Positions 51,572-54,009 of a DNA stretch of 54,009 bases are shown here, one piece after another. Made by a program: the position numbers and the translations under genes. This DNA is from Lachnospiraceae bacterium (GTDB lineage Bacteria; Bacillota; Clostridia; Lachnospirales; Lachnospiraceae). Location of the stretch: NCBI GenBank assembly GCA_016287095.1, contig JAEEVK010000010.1, positions 1 to 54,009 on the forward strand, read 5' to 3'. Each line of letters starts with the position of its first letter. The stretch's first letter is position 1. A model generated the notes under the pieces. It was not told where the DNA came from, searched no databases, and worked only from the letters and a program-made list of their open reading frames with translations.

Positions 51572-52057
51572 GTGACACAGCATATCATTCATCCGATTCC
51601 TCCGGTATATAATGAGAACTCAAAAATCCTTATCCTTGGGAGTTTTCCTTCAGTAAAATCGAGAGAAGCAGGATTCTTCTATGGCCATCCGCAGAACCGG
51701 TACTGGAAAGTATTGGCAGGGGTTTTCAATGATGTGGTTCCTGAAACCATTCCTGATAAAAAGACGTTTCTGCTGAGGCATAATATTGCTGCATGGGATG
51801 TTATAGCCTCCTGTGACATAGAGGGTTCATCCGATTCCAGTATTAGAAATGTAGTGCCGAACGACCTGACGACCATACTCGGAACTGCAGATATCAGACA
51901 GATTTTTACCAACGGCAAAACTGCCTATACTCTGTTCCAAAAATACACGGTACCTCTCGTCCACAGGGACAGCATCTGTCTGCCATCAACATCTCCCGCC
52001 AATGCGGCATGGAATCTTGAGAAGCTGATAGAGGCATGGAAAGTCATCGTAGAATAA
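51572..52057 (+). CDS. DNA-deoxyinosine glycosylase (UDG superfamily)
   Basis: A 161-residue protein of the hypoxanthine-DNA glycosylase group in the uracil-DNA glycosylase superfamily. Motifs: ILILGSFPSVKSREAGFFYG near residues 18-37 and LPSTSPANAAWN near the C-terminus. It removes deaminated adenine (hypoxanthine) from DNA. A GTG start at 51572 is preceded by AAGGAG; no closer ATG. Upstream lie the phased GTTATAA boxes. Confidence 0.9.
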   Translation: MTQHIIHPIPPVYNENSKILILGSFPSVKSREAGFFYGHPQNRYWKVLAGVFNDVVPETIPDKKTFLLRHNIAAWDVIASCDIEGSSDSSIRNVVPNDLTTILGTADIRQIFTNGKTAYTLFQKYTVPLVHRDSICLPSTSPANAAWNLEKLIEAWKVIVE

Positions 52058-52085
52058 TTGTCGACATAAAATGGCGAAATTACGA

Positions 52086-52114
52086 TTGACAAATGAGATA
52101 TAACGGTATAAAAT
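52086..52114 (+). promoter_or_regulatory. promoter of the HTH-Uma2 gene
   Basis: -35 TTGACA (52086-52091), 17-bp spacer, -10 TAAAAT (52109-52114). Confidence 0.6.
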
Positions 52115-52134
52115 AGGAAAAGGAGGTGAAATGT

Positions 52135-53028
52135 ATGACAATTAGTGAGATGCTTGAGATAAAGAAGGAATATGGATTTTCCTATGAGTACATCTCAGAA
52201 AAATCCGGCGTGCCGGCGAGTACAGTACAAAAAGTTTTCTGTGGAACTACTACTGCACCAAGAAGAACTACTATAGAGGCTTTGCTAAAAGTGTTTGAAC
52301 CCTTAAAAACCAAGAATAATCATACATTAAATCCGGAAAAAAGCAAAGATAGAAACAAATGCAGTTACGCATATGAACATATAGAAGATGATCTGAATAT
52401 AAGCTATGTCTGTGAGGAACCAGAAGAGTTTTATACTACAAGTGGAACGGCTGCCCTACAGCCTGACGACTATAAAAATAAGACCATAGATGATTATTAT
52501 GCATTACCTCCGGATATCAGAGTGGAACTGATAGATGGCGTATTCTATGATATGGCATCGCCTGCAACATCTCATCAGAAGATAAGCACATTTTTGCTTG
52601 TGACCTTACAAACTTTTATTGATGCTAATAATGGCTCATGTCAGACGTATGCGGCGCCGACTGATGTACAGCTCGATTGTGACGAGAAGACCATGGTTCA
52701 GCCTGATGTTTTTGTCCTATGTGATGAGAACAAAGATGAAGAAAAATGTATTTTCGGTGCTCCGGATTTAGTTATAGAGATCCTTTCACCTTCGACACGA
52801 TATCATGACACTATGCGAAAACTGTATAAATACAGAAATGCGGGAGTAAGGGAGTATTGGATTGTTATGCCGAGAGAATTAAAGATCCGGGTATATTTCT
52901 TTGAAAAATCCGATACGCCGATAGAATACTCGTTTATGGACAAAATCCCCGTAGGTATATGGGATGGCAGATGCAAGGTTGATTTTAGCAGGATATATGA
53001 GAAGATAAAAAAGAATCTTTATGATTAA
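52135..53028 (+). CDS. HTH-Uma2 (DUF820) PD-(D/E)XK nuclease-like protein
   Basis: A 297-residue protein. An N-terminal XRE-like HTH (about residues 1-60: YEYISEKSGVPASTVQKVFC) is joined by a linker to a Uma2/DUF820 domain (about 110-270). The nuclease-type residues are VQPDVFV (Asp) and DLVIEILSPST (Glu and following). Uma2 genes are common in Firmicutes and cyanobacteria, and their function is not established. ATG 52135 follows AGGAGG; GTG 52126 overlaps that site and is rejected. Direct DNA binding by the HTH is inferred. Confidence 0.86.
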   Translation: MTISEMLEIKKEYGFSYEYISEKSGVPASTVQKVFCGTTTAPRRTTIEALLKVFEPLKTKNNHTLNPEKSKDRNKCSYAYEHIEDDLNISYVCEEPEEFYTTSGTAALQPDDYKNKTIDDYYALPPDIRVELIDGVFYDMASPATSHQKISTFLLVTLQTFIDANNGSCQTYAAPTDVQLDCDEKTMVQPDVFVLCDENKDEEKCIFGAPDLVIEILSPSTRYHDTMRKLYKYRNAGVREYWIVMPRELKIRVYFFEKSDTPIEYSFMDKIPVGIWDGRCKVDFSRIYEKIKKNLYD

Positions 53029-53035
53029 AAAATTC

Positions 53036-53064
53036 TTGACAATTATAAATTTTTGTGAGATAAG
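53036..53064 (+). promoter_or_regulatory. promoter of the metG T-box leader
   Basis: Perfect -35 TTGACA (53036-53041). At 17-bp spacing the hexamer is GATAAG (53059-53064), and TATATA follows 5 bp later. The -10 choice is uncertain. Confidence 0.5.
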
Positions 53065-53095
53065 TATATAAACTAAATTGATACATAAGGCAATG

Positions 53096-53350
53096 AAGGG
53101 AAGAGTAAGCTGTAAGGATGTCCACAGAGAGTCCGCGTATGCTGAGAGCGGATGGCAAAGAGATGGCTGAAAATGGTCCCGGAGCTGCGGAGCCGAGGAA
53201 ATATCTTAGGTTTCGACGGGTTCACCCGTTACAGTGAGGACTGTTGATGGACAGTTGCTAAGGCTTTCGCTGCGAAGCGGAAGTGAATTAAAGTGGTACC
53301 ACGTGAGTCAGACTCTCGTCTTTAATTAAGACGGGAGTTTATTTTTTTTG
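53096..53350 (+). promoter_or_regulatory. T-box riboswitch of metG
   Basis: A long structured leader with a Stem I region (TCCGC/GCGGA, 53131-53150 region) and the T-box core AAGTGGTACCACG (53291-53303), in the antiterminator side. It is followed by a terminator ACTCTCGTCTT/AAGACGGGAGT (53312-53322/53328-53338) with a T-run. A candidate specifier codon ATG lies at 53163-53165, in line with the methionine enzyme downstream. Uncharged tRNA-Met binding would stabilise the antiterminator and allow transcription. Confidence 0.88.
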
Positions 53351-53409
53351 GTCCACCGGCATTACCGAATTCAAGTGGGCCGATGTTCAAGAAAAAGGAG
53401 AGAAAGCAT

Positions 53410-54009
53410 ATGAGCAGGAAAACGTATTACATCACAACAGCGATAGCTTACGCTTCGGGAGTTCCCCATATCGGGAATACATATGAAATAATACTTGCAG
53501 ACAGTATCGCAAGATACAAAAGGCAGCAAGGTTATGACGTGTTCTTCCAGACGGGAACCGACGAGCACGGCTTGAAGATAGAAGAAAAAGCAGCTATCAA
53601 AGGAATCGAACCCAAGGAATATGTGGACATTATCGCAGGGAAAATAAAGGATATCTGCGACCACTTAAATATCTCCTATGATAATTTCATCCGAACCACG
53701 GATGAGTATCATGTAGCCCAGATGCAGAAAATATTTAGGAAGCTTTATGACCAGGGCGACATATATAAGGGGAAATATCAGGGAATGTACTGTACTCCGT
53801 GTGAATCCTTCTGGACCGAGTCACAGCTAAAGGACGGGAAATGTCCCGATTGTGGAAGGGAAGTACATCCTGCAAGTGAAGAGGCATATTTCTTAAGATC
53901 GAGCAAGTATGCCGACAAGCTTATTAAACATATCAACTCCCATCCGGAATTCATACAGCCTATATCCAGGAAAAATGAGATGATGAACAATTTCCTTCTG
54001 CCCGGACTT
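53410..54009 (+). CDS. metG: methionyl-tRNA synthetase (partial, cut by the window end)
   Basis: The first 200 codons of MetRS, open to the window end. The HIGH-type motif is PHIGNTYE at about residues 20-27. The zinc knuckle region is YCTPCESFW then KCPDCGRE (about residues 138-161), the clostridial form with two Cys pairs. It joins methionine to tRNA-Met. AAGGAG precedes ATG 53410. Expression is under the upstream T-box. The C-terminal part lies outside the window. Confidence 0.95.
   Translation, partial: MSRKTYYITTAIAYASGVPHIGNTYEIILADSIARYKRQQGYDVFFQTGTDEHGLKIEEKAAIKGIEPKEYVDIIAGKIKDICDHLNISYDNFIRTTDEYHVAQMQKIFRKLYDQGDIYKGKYQGMYCTPCESFWTESQLKDGKCPDCGREVHPASEEAYFLRSSKYADKLIKHINSHPEFIQPISRKNEMMNNFLLPGL

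Noticed and set aside
1-54009. CRISPR arrays, rRNA genes, prophage structural genes, replication origin
   Set aside because: Looked for regularly spaced direct repeats, rRNA-like segments, capsid or tail genes and DnaA-box clusters; none seen.

Overview
The window looks like chromosome from a low-GC Gram-positive anaerobe of the Lachnospiraceae (Butyrivibrio/Roseburia-like) type. Reasons: AT-rich DNA with strong AGGAGG-type ribosome sites, a T-box in front of metG, clostridial-type MetRS, an ECF S component, BspA-type leucine-rich repeats, a Tn554-like recombinase-trio element and a GntR/YtrA ABC operon. The assignment rests on gene content and style only; no database was searched.

Layout. 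1-1474: array of 14 tRNA genes, none with an encoded CCA end, including four tRNA-Leu that lack the long variable arm. 1585-3336: SulP transporter. 3375-9309: a probable RNA-handling or conflict locus made of a PD-(D/E)XK-like/Schlafen-group-3 helicase protein, two WYL proteins, a tRNA-like Y-RNA candidate, and a Ro60-like DUF2828 (vWA) protein. 9358-11163 (minus): metallophosphoesterase and HD hydrolase. 11351-14314: secreted Thr/Pro-repeat protein. 14455-15595 (minus): ECF S component and YwlG-like protein. 15751-19613: consensus promoter, 33-codon leader ORF, intrinsic terminator, then a heterodimeric ABC exporter (BmrCD-like attenuation layout). 19694-20587 (minus): PAP2 phosphatase.

20661-32993: one long operon behind a promoter embedded in nested inverted repeats: small protein, LRR protein, radical SAM enzyme, HExxH/vWA protein (DUF2201), MoxR ATPase, PnuC, NadR and the NAD-sensing regulator NrtR. 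A 5.0-kb Tn554-like element (three tyrosine recombinases, DUF6262, a 59-aa ORF) sits exactly at the start codon of moxR and cuts the operon in two. 33065-39014: Nudix, GH2 beta-galactosidase, inositol-monophosphatase-like, Fe-S aldo/keto reductase, and a NERD-like/TIR fusion that could consume NAD.

39105-45191 (minus): seven-gene GntR-controlled operon with two ABC exporters and a DUF5808-type membrane protein, behind a promoter overlapping a perfect 8-7-8 palindrome. 45392-46423: membrane-anchored extracytoplasmic protein. 46390-49065 (minus): three-part ABC exporter with split domains, under a 19-bp-spacer promoter and divergent from a MerR regulator. 49886-54009: guaB, DNA-deoxyinosine glycosylase behind phased GTTATAA boxes, HTH-Uma2 nuclease-like protein, and T-box-controlled metG (cut by the window end).

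Most noteworthy: (1) a Y-RNA-like tRNA mimic directly upstream of a Ro60-like gene, next to a nuclease-helicase/WYL set and an array of structurally reduced tRNAs; (2) the rSAM-vWA-MoxR module in an NAD-salvage operon under NrtR, interrupted by a transposon at one start codon; (3) the leader-peptide attenuator on the ABC exporter; (4) the NERD-like/TIR fusion.
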